A program made the translations under genes and the position numbers. 64,000 nt of DNA from Cranoglanis bouderius (lineage: Eukaryota; Chordata; Actinopteri; Siluriformes; Cranoglanididae): the NCBI GenBank assembly GCA_023630585.1, contig CM042566.1, positions 16,719,754-16,783,753 on the forward strand, written 5' to 3'. The notes under the pieces are model-generated. The model worked only from the letters and a program-made list of their open reading frames with translations, made no database searches and was not told the origin of the DNA. Shown piece after piece: positions 11,950-25,087 of the stretch; within the stretch, counting starts at the first letter, position 1; each line of letters starts with the position of its first letter.

Positions 11950-12291
11950 GCTGCAAAACAGGAAGTTGTCATCCGTTCTTAGGAAATATGTCGCATTTGA
12001 CTTGCTTCGTAAGTGGTAATTCGCAGGTTGGAATGACGTCATTTTCGAGCTCCGCGAATTCGACATACGAAGTGGGGCAAAAACAAACGGAACAGGAAGT
12101 CGTAGTTGAGAAGACTACCCCACGTTGACGAGTAGGGATTTCAAGTTGATGGGGGAGTTTTCTTTGGCTTTTACTGGTTGGAGGTTGGGAATTACACGTT
12201 GCGACCGCGAGTCGAACGCAGTAATAGTAGTAGAATAATTTAGCTATTTGAACTAATAAGCTTTGATAAATAGATATAGTTGTTTGACAAA
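11950..12291 (+). promoter_or_regulatory. SEC11A: SEC11A promoter and 5' untranslated region
   Basis: The region before the SEC11A ATG is locally richer in CpG than its surroundings and free of recognisable transposons. It holds a perfect palindromic CRE, TGACGTCA (12034-12041), and two ETS-like sites ACAGGAAGT (11958-11966 and about 12092-12100). No TATA box stands out, as expected for a housekeeping promoter. The start of transcription cannot be fixed. An antisense frame of 139 codons over 11969-12388 is probably fortuitous. Confidence 0.55.
12034..12041. promoter_or_regulatory. Perfect cAMP-response element (CRE)
   Basis: TGACGTCA, about 250 bp upstream of the SEC11A start codon. ATF/CREB family factors bind this palindrome, which would fit a secretory-pathway gene. 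Function is inferred from sequence only. Confidence 0.5.
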
Positions 12292-12342
12292 ATGCTGTCT
12301 TTAGACTTTCTCGACGATGTTCGGCGAATGAATAAGCGCCAG
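12292..12342 (+). CDS. SEC11A: SEC11A coding exon 1
   Basis: Encodes residues 1-17 (MLSLDFLDDVRRMNKRQ), the short cytosolic N-terminus. It ends in phase 0 with donor GTGGGT. The ATG at 12292 is preceded by AAA at -3 to -1, and the N-terminal sequence is that of vertebrate SEC11A. Confidence 0.96.
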
Positions 12343-15300
12343 GTGGGTACTTTAAAAGATTCGCTAGCGGAGTAGCATATTGATACACTGAACGACTTGG
12401 AACACGTCAGCTCAACATACGAGTGCTAAATCTAAACTCTTCTGTATAATGCACGTATTTTGTTGCTTCTCTCAATGAGATCCGTCAAATCGACTAATTG
12501 AATTTATTTAAATGATCAGTGGTTAAAGTTGCAAAAGCTAACATTATCACAAACCTAGCTTGAAGTTAGCTTGCTGACTATTTACTTTACAAGTGGATTA
12601 TTTTAACTGATAGTCTGCCTTAACGTAATTGTTTGCTTTATATAGAGCTTAACATATATACCATGCGCCATACGTGGAATGCGATGTTAACTCGATGTTC
12701 TTTGTCGTCAGCCGCCAAAGAAATGTTAACAAGAGTGCTGTAACTTAGAAATTGATGTTTCTTTCAGCTGTACTACCAGGTGCTGAATTTTGGCATGATC
12801 GTGTCTTCGGCGTTGATGATTTGGAAAGGCCTGATGGTTGTGACTGGAAGTGAAAGTCCAATTGTAGTTGTTCTCAGGTAAAGGCATTTTAACTGCTTTG
12901 AATACTTTTGATGATGGTGGTCCAAAAGTGGCCATGCCTATGAGTGAATCCAGTGTATGCAAATATGTTTCAAGTGTTAGTGTAATTTCACCCTAAAACG
13001 TTTTCAGTTAACAGCTGAAATGAATTGTGTTTGTAAGAATAAACCCAGAGGTGGGCAAATCATAAATTTGTTAGCTAGTCCACCAGACCAACGAGAGATC
13101 CAATGTGCTGCCCGGTCCAATATTTAGTTTGCCCAGAATCCTAATCGATTAAAATAAAATGTGGTAGCTGAATGCAGTGTAATAATGTGTTAGCTAGTTA
13201 AGTGCACTGATGCAGCAGACTAAAGGAAATGAATGAGTGTTATCTTGTTGCACATCATGTTTGCACCATTGGCCAGGGTAAGGTTACTGCATGTTCTTCT
13301 TCAGTACAGCTCTAGTAGTGGTGGTGGTTCAAAATTAAGTCTATTTAAATCTTGAATCAAATCCACATAGCATGAGAAGTTTGCAAATGGTAGGATGTTT
13401 AGATATATTTAAGAGCAAATTCCTTGGTAGCACACATTTATTTTTAAATTTAATTTCTGTTTTTAAAACTTTGAATTCCTTCTCCCATTCATAAACATGC
13501 AGTCCCCTCGAAAAGTCTTGGAAAAGCGAGGCCCGTTTTATTTTTGCTATACACTGAAGACCTTTGGGTTTGAAATCAAAAGATGAATGTGAGACGATAT
13601 GTTAGAATTTCAGCTTTCATTTCATGATATTTACATCTAGATATGTTAAACAACTTGGAACATGGCACCTTTGGTGGCAGACCACCCAATTTTTAGATGA
13701 GCAAAAGTATATGTACAGATAGTCCTAATGTAAATTAAATCATAATAACAAATCTGACATTTGTTCAAAACATGGTTGAAGGCTGATTTTGCTAGTTTTA
13801 CATTGAATGAGATCAAGGTCTGTTTATGGAACAAAGGGGATTGGTTGAGAGAGAGGGATGGAAACTAAATATAACATACTTTCAGAATACTCAATATGAA
13901 GAATTTTTTCATATTGTGTGCCCCACCACAAGGGTGTAATGACCCCTTAAATCCAAAATGAAGTTGTAATACATGGATTTAACAAGTCCCATAGAGGCTG
14001 TAATGGGGTCACAAAAAGGGACCAAAAACGAGATGTAGTTGCTGTTTAAAAAATACTATATTCTCATTGTGATTCAGTGGCAGTATGGAGCCTGCATTTT
14101 ACAGAGGAGACCTCCTATTCCTCACAAATCGAGTCGAAGATCCAATCAGAGTGGGAGAAATTGTGGTGTTCAGGATCGAGGGCAGGGAGATCCCCATTGT
14201 GCACAGAGTGCTCAAAATTCATGAGAAGTAAGTAAAGTCTTTGATACTAATTTTACTGTCTTCGAGCCAAAAACATATGTAGTGCAAAGGTGCCAATATC
14301 TTTGCTTTTGCTGTTGCATTTACGATTTTAACCCTTTGCTATGGCATATTTGATCCAATCTTTTGCCAGAACATAATGGCACACACTTCTGATGTATGTA
14401 CCTAGTATTTTGAGTTAGAGTTTGCTATGCACCTCAGAAAAATAAGGACAAATAAATATAGCTGCAAGCTGCGACCAGTGGGTTCAAGCACCTAGGGTGT
14501 GGTAATGTTGTTTGCATGACATGATAATGTGGTATCAGTGAAGACAACCCATGGTAAATTTCATCTTGAATCAATAAAGTGTGTTATACGAGTGTCACTT
14601 CCTGTTATCGATAGTAGGTGCTATTACTATGTTGGCATGTTAAAGGTATGAGGAACGGTACATCAGTGCCTCTGAAATATCAGCTCAGTTGCATGATGCA
14701 TTGTGAAATAATTAAGAAATACTTTCTATTTAAACAGTGTCATATATTAATTAATCGTGATACCATGGTATTGACATTAAATGTTAAATCGGTAAAATTT
14801 TTGCATTTTCAGTGCTGTCAGGTTGCATTCACAACTGAAGTGTGTGTGAGAAATTTTTGTGAAATGATTGTTTTTGGAGGAGAACCAATGTTCATTTGTT
14901 CAAAATATAATTTTTTTGTAATTAAACATCATAAACATCTTTACATCATTCTGTCTAAATTAGATATTAATGTAGTTAATCCTCCATTAAGAGTATTAAA
15001 AAGTTTGATTTATAAGCCCCACTTCTTGTTGCTAGGTTGTGGCATTATAACAATAAATCAGTAATCTCATGTGTATGTAACTATTTCCCCTCATTTAACA
15101 TACATGGTAAGAATATGATGAAACATCTTGAAAAATGTGATTTTTAAGCCTCACTTCCTGTGTCCAGTTGGTGGCGCTAGGACTGTGATTCACTCATATC
15201 ATGTACAGTCCATGTGAAACTACTGGAACAGCAAGGCCAATTCATTTGTTTGTGCTGTACACCAAAGAAATTGAAATCAAAAGATGGATATGAGATGCGA

Positions 15301-18300
15301 GTTTGGGATTTCAGTAGTAATTTAGGCTTAAGTTGGAGTTTAGGCTTATTTCCTGGTATTTACGTCTAGATGTGTTAAACAATATAAAACATAGAACCTT
15401 TTGTATCAGACTACCCAATTTTTAGGTGAGCAAAAGTATATGAACAGAAGTGTTGAAGTAAATTAAAGTAAATAACACTTAATATTTGGTTGCATATCTG
15501 TTGTTGTTTTTCTTCTTTTGTGATACTTTTCTATGCTTTTACTGCAGCCTCTTTCAGTTATTGTTTCGGTGGGTTTCTCCCTTCAGTCTCCTCTTCAGGA
15601 GGTGAAATGCATGCTCAGTTGGGTTAAGGTCTGGTCATTGACTTGGCCAAACCTTCCACTTTTTCCCCTTGATAAAGTCCTTTGTTTAGTTGGCAGTGTG
15701 TTTTGCTGCATGATAAAGTTACTCCTGATTAATTTGGATGCGTTTTTCTGTAAATTGGCAGAGAAAATGTTCCTGTAAACTTCTGAATTCATTCTGCTGC
15801 TATCATCATTAATAAAGATTAGTGAGCCTGTTCCAGAAGCAGCCATGCAGGCCCAAGCCATGGCACTACCTCCAGCTTGTTTCACAGATGAGCATGTATG
15901 TTTTGGATCATGATCAGATCCTTTCTTTCTCCACACTTTGGCCTTTCCATCACTTTGGTAGAGGTTAATCTTGGTTCCAGAACTTTTGTGGCTCATTTCT
16001 GGATTTCTTTGCAAATTCCAATCTGGCTTTCTAATTCATACTGCTGATGAGTGGTTTGCATCTTGTGGTATGGCTTCTATATTTCTGCTCTTCAAGTTTT
16101 CTTCAAATGATGGATTGTAATATCTTCACCCCTACCCTGTGGAGGTTGTTTGTGATGTCACTGACTGTTTTTTACGTCACTGATCCATCTGTCAATCATT
16201 TAATATAGATGCGAAAATGTAAACACATCACACAATGTACAGTGGAATTATGACACACTTTCTATTTGTGTGGCATGACATGTCAGTTGATTAGCTGCTT
16301 TGGGACAATGACCATTGTTAAAAGCGCTATACAAATAAAATTGAATTGAATTGATTGCAAAATGCCAAACAGTTGCTGAGATATTGCCTTACTTCCATTT
16401 CTGTTGTCTGATCTTGTTTACTAACCTCAGGTCATGTTGCTAAATATATGTGAAAAGTTATGTCTTCAAATTTGTCTTCAGGTTATGGATGAAATTTCAC
16501 ACACATCAAAATCTGAAAAACTAGCTTTAGCACTAGAGGGCTTAAGTGGCATAAACCAAATTTTCTGTGAATTTAGGTGAGACTCTCCTCGATCACTGTA
16601 CCAAATTTCAAACAAACATTCTGTAGGCTACCATATACTCCAGAGAAAGTATGATACTGGTAGTACTACTACTACTACTACTACTGATAATAATAATTAA
16701 AAATAATAATAATAATGATAAGATGAAGAAGAAATCATACAATCACTATAGGGTGCCAAATACACCTTTGGTGCTTGGCCCCCTAAATATAGCCATAAGT
16801 GGCGACCTGTGGGGTCCAAGCGGTCTTAGAAAAATATCAACCCCAGGGCAAATCCTTAACAATGTACACATATGACCATAATTTCTAGTCATAGTTAAGT
16901 TGTCTTTAATATTAGACCAGTCATTTTGTAGATCACTCAAGTTATCAGTTGGATCAAGAACATCACTAATGTTGTTATTTTAAGTATCTTATGTATAAGT
17001 CTTATAAATACTTATTTTAAGTATTTTATGTATCTCAGTGCAGTTCTCTCCTCAAGTCAGAATCAATGTATTCACTACATTTGGGTGATGTCATGTTAAC
17101 TTTACATGCTAAAAAAACCTTCTAATGATTTTCCATGTTCCTGAGTCTCTGATTTGCATGTGTTTGTATTAACTGCACTGTGTGTCCAAATACTAGGGAC
17201 TACACAACAGATGTGTTTGTGGTGGTTACTCAGGGGGATCGACAGAGGTGTCGTGAGATTGACGCATGGCCGAAAACGGATACAGTATACCAATGTGCAA
17301 TGGCCATTTAACTGAGCAGGGAGTTCACTATATATGGCCATTTATCTGGCCAAAGTGGCAGCAAAAATTAGTTCCATAAAAGTGACTGATGCAGCTTTGT
17401 AAGGTGCAGGTGTGCAATGTTTGAGTCATACTGTTTGACTTGCTCAGGTGAGTGGTAGGAGGCAGCGGGGTGTTGAGCAATCTGACTGCCTCAGGGATGA
17501 AACTCTTTGGGAGTCTGGTGGTGCTACTGGTGGTGGCACAGATGCTCCTGTACCTTCTGCCAGGAGGCAGGAGGGTGAAGAGTCCATGAGCGGTGTGCGA
17601 GGCAGTCCCTCCAGGATTACACCATTTTTCGATCACAAAAATTGATGCAAAACCATGCAAACTCTGCAATATTTGGAGGAGCTTGCAATATTTCAAAATT
17701 ATTGGTTATTTTCCGGCAGATTTAGGCCAAGACGCGTCATGTGACATCATCACAACGCGCATTCAGCCAAAGCCCTCTTCGATACATGGCTATCATGAGT
17801 ACAGCTAAAAGGTCTCATTTCCCAACAAACATCACTGTGAAAAACTGCAAAACAATCTTGTGCAATTGCAGTTTCGACAATTCAAGTAGTTTTCAGCCAA
17901 ACAAAAGCAAACTCACTAAATTGCATCGCAAATTTTGGAAAAGCCACTCACCAAAATTAAGCATTGGCCACAACAATCACAAACAAACTCTGCGAAATCC
18001 TGGATGGACTGGAAAGGGGTTGACTGCAACACTGGTGGCTTTGCGGATGCAGCAGTTGTTGTATGAGCTGTCGATGGTGGGTAGAGAGACTCTGATGATC
18101 TTTTCAGCTGTTCTCACAATTCGTTATAGGGTCTTGTGGTCTGATGCTGTGCAGTCCCCATACCACATGGTGAGACAGCTGGTCAGGACGCTCTCAATCA
18201 TCCCTCTGTAAAAGGTAACTAATCATTGTTGCTGATAAGGCCCACAAATGTAAAACAGATGATGTGATTTGAAGGGTAAACAGCAGTGGACTGAGCACAC

Positions 18301-21300
18301 TGCCCTGATAACACCGGTGTTAGTGTGGTGGTGCTGGAGGTGGAGTTTCGGTCCTGACAAACTGAGGTCTCCCAGTCAAAAAGTTCAGAATCCAGTTGCA
18401 GAGGGAAGTGTTCCAACCTAGCAGGCTCAGCTTTGTCAAATGTGGGATGATTGTGTTGAATGCTGAACTGAAGTCTATGAACAGCATCCTTATCACATGG
18501 GTCAGAGAAAGGTGGATGGTAGCAGATTTGGCATCGTCTGCTGAGGGGTTCGGACGGTAGGTGTACTGAAATGTGGAATGTGGAACTGAAATGTGGAAAA
18601 GGTTCCAATGTGGTGGGAAGACTGCTCTGTGTGTTTTATGATTAGCTACTCAAAGCACTTCATAATCATTGGTGTGTGTGTGTGCGTGTGCAATGGGCCT
18701 CTAGTCATTCAGGCAGGACACAGATTATTTATTTGGCACAGAGATGATGGTGGTTGGGACAACTGCTTGGCTCAGGGAAATGTTGAAGATATCTATGAGG
18801 ACCTCTGCAATCTGATTAGCACATTCCTTGAGTACCTGGCCAGGTATGTTGTCAGGACCTGCTACTTTCATTGGGTTAACTCTGGACAGAGTTTTCCTGA
18901 CGTCTGCTACAGACAGATAAAATAATTTGTTGGTGTGCAATTGTACTTTTCCATGTACACCAGTGTGGGGTGTCAAACCACAGAATTTCAATGATGTTAA
19001 ATGTAGGGGCATAAGTGAAATTACATGTGGGACTACCTGGATTACAACATTTGGACACCGGTGTCTCCATGAGATTATGATGCAATGTTGTGATGTTAAC
19101 CCTACTTACATTTATGTGCAAAAGAGCGCATGTGTCTCAGTCGCTTACCTGAGATGCCACCCATGGAATACCTGCACTGATGCTGTATAAATGTGGAGTG
19201 CACACTGGTGTGGTTGACCCCAGCAATCTGTTTCTGGTTGCATTGAAGAGCACATTGTACACATTATCCTTGAAATCTAATACAGTAGTACCCTTCCAAA
19301 AGAACATAATGTGTAACAAGAACCAAAACATGCTGGCAAAAGACAATGGATATAAAAAGTATACACAATCCTCTTAAAATGGCAAGTTTTTGTGATGAAA
19401 AAAACTTAACCAAGATAAATCATGTCAGAACTTTTCCCACCCTCAATGACAAATTACAATGTATAAAACTTAAATGAAATACAAACAAACATTTTAGGGG
19501 AAAAATAATAAAGTTAGAATAACCTTGTTGCCCATGTTCAATTCGATTCATTACAGCACAGTGAAATTCTTTTCTTCGCATATCCCAGCTTGTTAGGAAG
19601 TTGGGGTCAGAGCTCAGGGTCAGCCATGGCGCCCCGTCGAGAGGGTTGAGGGCCTTGCTGAAGGGCCCAACATTGGCAGCTTGGTGGTGCTGGTGCTTGA
19701 ACCCCCGACCTTCTGATCAGTAACCCAGAGCCTTAACCACTGCCAAACAATGGTATTTATGCATTATTTTTTATGGATGCGCAAAAAAGCACTGATAATT
19801 AAACAGTCCTAAATTAATAATAAAATCTCACTTTCACTGCACCTTATGGTTTGTTACTCACTGCCTTTAGGCATATTGGTTTACTTGTGTTTGCTTTGAT
19901 TGTACCATTTTAATTAGACATTACAGATCTTACTTGCGCTACACTGCAAGTGAGGAGCAACGTGGCCTCGTTACTAATAGCTCACTTCCGTTATAATAAA
20001 CGACAGACTTTACACTGCATCGTGCAAATACTGCATATAATGACTAAACTTGAATTGAACTAAACCTTTTTAAGCGACTCGCACCAGTTTACCCAGCCCC
20101 TTGCACATTGGATCATTTTGGATAAAAACATAAGTTTGTGCTCGTGCATCACTGTTGTGTGTCCATGCTACACAAACTCCACTTTGTAAAGTTTGCAGGT
20201 TACAGTCTTCTGCTTTTTTCATGTTGGGTATAAAAGGTAACACTGACACAAACAGTAAACTGAAGAAATTCATTTTCATTGAGGGGGTATTCTGCTAAAG
20301 CTAGTGGCGTCACATTACGTGCGCATGTCATGCGCCATCGACTGGGAAACGGCTTATACGTCCGGTTAGTAAAAAAAAACGCTAGTGTTCCATTTGAGAC
20401 TATACTACCCTTCTAAAATTCATACACTAGACTGTATAGTGCATAGTGTAAGTGTATAGTACGTCATTTGGGACACAACTTTAGTATTTACTAAAGTATT
20501 TTTTCGGAACAGAAGTAATGTAATGAGTAAACATGTCCCGTGCCACGTGCAGCCCAACTAATCGATAATGGGATTCGTTGACAACGATTTTCATAATCAA
20601 ATATTATCGATTTTATCGATTAGTTGTTGCAGCTCTATAATAATATGCAAGCTGTGAACTGGCTCTATTTACTATTCTTTTGAGCATTTTATATTAACTA
20701 CAGAGGTGTAGCACCTCTAAATGCTGTGGGGTGAAGCATTACAAGTTAAAATTCAACAGTCAACTCTACTCCTTAGTAGGGCTTTGTTGGTGTTATATAT
20801 GGTAGTGATAATCCACACAATACTAATTAGGAGAGATCGGAAAAAGTTCAACATGGGTAACACGTGGGTCCTGAATAATCTAATGACTGCTTCAAGATCA
20901 GATTGTAGTTTTAACCTCAAGCATACAGGTGCATCTCAATAAATTAGAATGTCGTGGAAAAGTTAATTTATTTCAGTAATTCAACTCAAATTGTGAAACT
21001 TGTGTATTAAATAAATTCAATGTACACAGACTGAAGTAGTTTAAGTCTTTGGTTCTTTTCATTGTGATGATTTTGGCTCACGTTTAACAAAAACCCACCA
21101 ATTCACTATCTCAACAAATTAGAATACTTCATAAGACCAATAAAAAAAAAAACAGTTTTAGTGAATTGCTGGCCTTCTGGAAAGTATGTTCATTTACTGT
21201 ACATGTACTTAATACTTGGTAGGGGCTCCTTTTGCTTTAATTACTGCCTCAATTCAGCGTGGCATGGAGGTGATCAGTTTGTGGCATTGCTGAGGTGGTA

Positions 21301-24300
21301 TGGAAGCCCAGGTTTCTTTGACAGTGGCCTTCAGCTCATCTGCATTTTTTGGTCTCTTGTTTCTCATTTTCCTCTTGACAATACCCCATAGATTCTCTAT
21401 GGGGTTCAGGTGTGGTGAGTTTGCTGGCCAGTCAAGCACACCAACACCATGGTCATTTAACTTTTGGTGCTTTTGGCAGAGTGGGCAGGTGCCAAATCCT
21501 GCTGGAAAACGAAATCAGCATCTTCAGAAAGCTGGTCAGCAGAAGGAAGCATGAAGTGCTCCAAAATTTCTTGGTAAACGGGTGCAGTGACTTTGGTTTT
21601 CAAAAAACACAATGGACCAACACCAGCAGATGACATTGCACCCCAAATCATCACAGACTGTGGAAACTGAACACTGGACTTCAAGCAACTTGGGCTATGA
21701 GCTTCTCCACCCTTCCTCCAGACTCTAGGACCTTGGTTTCCAAATGAAATACAAAACTTGCTCTCATCTGAAAAGAGGACTTTGGACCACTGGGCAACAG
21801 TCCAGTTCTTCTTCTCCTTAGCCCAGGTAAGACGCCTCTGACGTTGTCTGTGGTTCAGGAGTGGTTTAACAAGAGGAATACGACAACTGTAGCCAAATTC
21901 CTTGGCACGTCTGTGTGTGGTGGCTCTTGATGCCTTGACCCCAGCCTCAGTCCTTTCCTTGTGAAGTTCACTCAAATTCTTGAATCGATTTTGCTTGACA
22001 ATCCTCATAAGGCTGCGGTTCTCTCGGTTGGTTGTGCATCTTTTTCTTCCACACTTTTTCCTTCCACTCAACTTTCTGTTAACATGCTTGGATACAGCAC
22101 TCTGTGAACAGCCAGCTTCTTTGGCAATGAATGTTTGTGGCTTACCTAGTGAACCAAACTGAGAGACAATTTTGAAGGCTCAGGAAACCTTTGCAGGTGT
22201 TTTGAGTTGATTAGCTGATTGGCATGTCACCATATTCTAATTTGTTGAAATAGTGAATTGGTGGGTTTTTGTTAAATGTGAGCCAAAATCATCACAATTA
22301 AAAGAACCAAAGACTTAAACTACTTCAGTCTGTGGCATTGAATTTATTTAATACACGAGTTTCACAATTTGAGTTGAATTACTGAAATAAACGAACTTTT
22401 CCACGACATTCTAATTTATTGAGATGCACCTGTAAGCTTACTGGCTGTGGTTAAGATTTACAGCTTTGGTAGGCCTAAATGTTACAATTTTACCCAAATC
22501 ATCAAAATCAATGTTTACTATTAGGGGACAGCTAACACGTTTGCTACAAACCCCAAAACCTTATTAAGCTGTGAGCTCACACAGAGTTTCTTTTATAGAC
22601 ACATTTATCTGCTCTGGGTTATCAGAATGCATAATTTTGCTCCAAAGAAAGTAAGGAGGTGGTCGTCCGTTCCCTACAGACCAACATTTTTAGACGGCGT
22701 GGCCAATTTTGTGGCAGAAGGAACAGAATTTTCCCAAACAAAGTGCCTATTGCACATGTGGACCTGCATTGTTTTTAAGGTACTCCAGCAGAATCTGGTC
22801 GTCTTTAGTTGGTTCAGCATAGCCAGAGAACTCCCTAAATGTTACCCAAAGGTGCTCAGCAAATTCTTCAATAGATTCCTCTCCTTGCTTTAAGCCCATT
22901 ATTCTGTCCCATTGTGCTAGAACATCTCATCTAAGGTCTATAAGAGCTTGTGTAAGTCTTGTCACATCAGTGTTTGTTTCTCCCAATAGAGGATTAATTA
23001 TTGTACCATTCTGTAGCTCTCCTGGAATTTTAGACACTAATTCACATGGGATAATTGTGAGCACTATCTGCCAAACGTCTCTTAACTCCAGACTAAATGT
23101 ACTGGCTTCCAACATTAAGCTATTCCAGTACGGACGAACGGACCTGTACAGGGAAGCGGGCTGATATTATTTGCATGTGCTGCACTTTCTTGAAAAGATA
23201 GCTGTCTGCTAACCACAAATCTCTCACTGTTGGGGCCTGTAATTGTTTTGATCACAGCTGTGTGTGATGAGTTAGAAGTTTTGGCCCTTGTTGTGCTGAG
23301 ATTGAGTGATGGATGTGCGGACATTACAGGTTGTATGTATGCTTGTTCTAGGGCTGCACGATTATGACAAAACTCATAATTGTCGATTATTCCCTTGAAA
23401 TTGTAATTGTGATTATTAATTACAATTATCACAATTGACATTGAATGGTGTTTTGAATAGCTTTATACTATTGTTTGAAGCAACTGCATGCTTCTATGTT
23501 TATATAAAAAAAAAAAAAAAAAACAAGCTGAAAACACTTCCTGAAAAACCTTTATTGATTTTCTATAGCATTAAGCCTCAAATGTCAACTGTATATTGGT
23601 TTGGTTTCTTCTTTAAATAAAAAAAGTAAAAAATATGCATGGTATAATAATGTTATACAAAAACTAAAATTAAAACAACAGAAAACCCTTCAGATAACCT
23701 GTATAAAGAAAAAAACTGAGTTTGCCTTTTTATGGCGTGTGTTTTGGCCTAGAACATAAGCCATAAAAACACTTCAAGTTTTCAGGAATGAACAATACTA
23801 AGTTTGACTTTTAAAGATTTTTGGCCAGGAACACAAGCCTATCCACACTTTCAGGCTTTAGGGATGCACGCAAACAAGTCACAATGTTTCCTCCAGTGCT
23901 GAATACTCTTTCTGAGGGAGAACTTGTGGCAGGAATGCACAAATACTTTTGTGCTAACTTGTGGAGTGCTGGGAATTGTTTATGTTCCTTCCACCAGACC
24001 AAAGGATTCTCCTCACTGTCAACAGCAGCAGAGAAAAAATAAGACTGTAGCTCAGCAGTTATGGCCATGTCTTGGAGACTGGAGAGAGATGATGGTGCTG
24101 GTCTGTGGTCTTCATCCACTTTAAAGAAACTACCCAATGTTTTTTTGGTCTTCTTTAGTGCTGGTGCATTTTGGTCATCTGCTTCCTCACTAACAGTCAC
24201 CGATGGTTGAGGCTTTTAATAAACCAAAGGCAAAATTTTAGTTTAACTCATAAAAGATAATGTCATATACTATTACTAGTACAGTAAGAACTATTTATTA

Positions 24301-25000
24301 ATGTTAAATTAATACTGAAAATGGCCCAAACAAAATTATATTACATACATGGCACACAAAACCTATAATTATAATTACCTTCATGACTGTAGATATTGAT
24401 GCCATTTCAGTTCTCAAACGAATCTTGACAGCTTCAACTCTGTCTTCTTTGACATACTTAAACTTGAATCTGGGATCAATTACAGAAGCCATGTCAAGCA
24501 ACTCTTGTGTCTGTGGATCATCATACTTCTCGTTCAGGTAGTCCAGGATCTTCTTGATGCATTTGGAGAGTTTTGTTTCTCCCTCTTTCTCTGCCAAGAT
24601 TTTATTGTTGAACAAATGAAGAACGGGCTTCACATATGATACACTTACATATTGCTTTCCTGAAAGAGCATCAGTGAATTCAGCAAGAGGAGAAAGTGAG
24701 TTGTTGACTGCCTCAAGGACTTCTATATCCTGCCATGTGGGGACAACGTGTCTGACTTTTTTGTCCATGGAGAGAACATGAGAAATGGCACTCTGTTGTT
24801 CCAACACCCTGGCAATCATTGCTTGTTTTGATCCCCACCTTGTTGGACACTCAGTCTTGAGCTTGTGTTGAGGTAACCTGAGCTCTTTCTGGGCCTCGGA
24901 CAACTCCCTCCTTCGTCTCCAGCTATAGGAGAAGCACCCCACCACCTTTTTGCAGACATTGAGTGCACGGTCAATCCGTTCATCTTTCAAAGCATTTTCT

Positions 25001-25087
<87 letters not shown>

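Noticed and set aside
11969..12388. 139-codon minus-strand open frame across SEC11A exon 1
   Set aside because: It is antisense to the promoter and first exon, has no recognisable domain, and is explained by chance.
14618..15064. 148-codon + strand frame in intron 3
   Set aside because: It lies in a known dispersed repeat, has no domain and no splice support.
17640..17995. Possible MITE with CCAGGATT inverted ends inside the LINE relic
   Set aside because: The inverted match is only 8 bp and no target duplication is present, so boundaries are not supported, although some insertion is likely.
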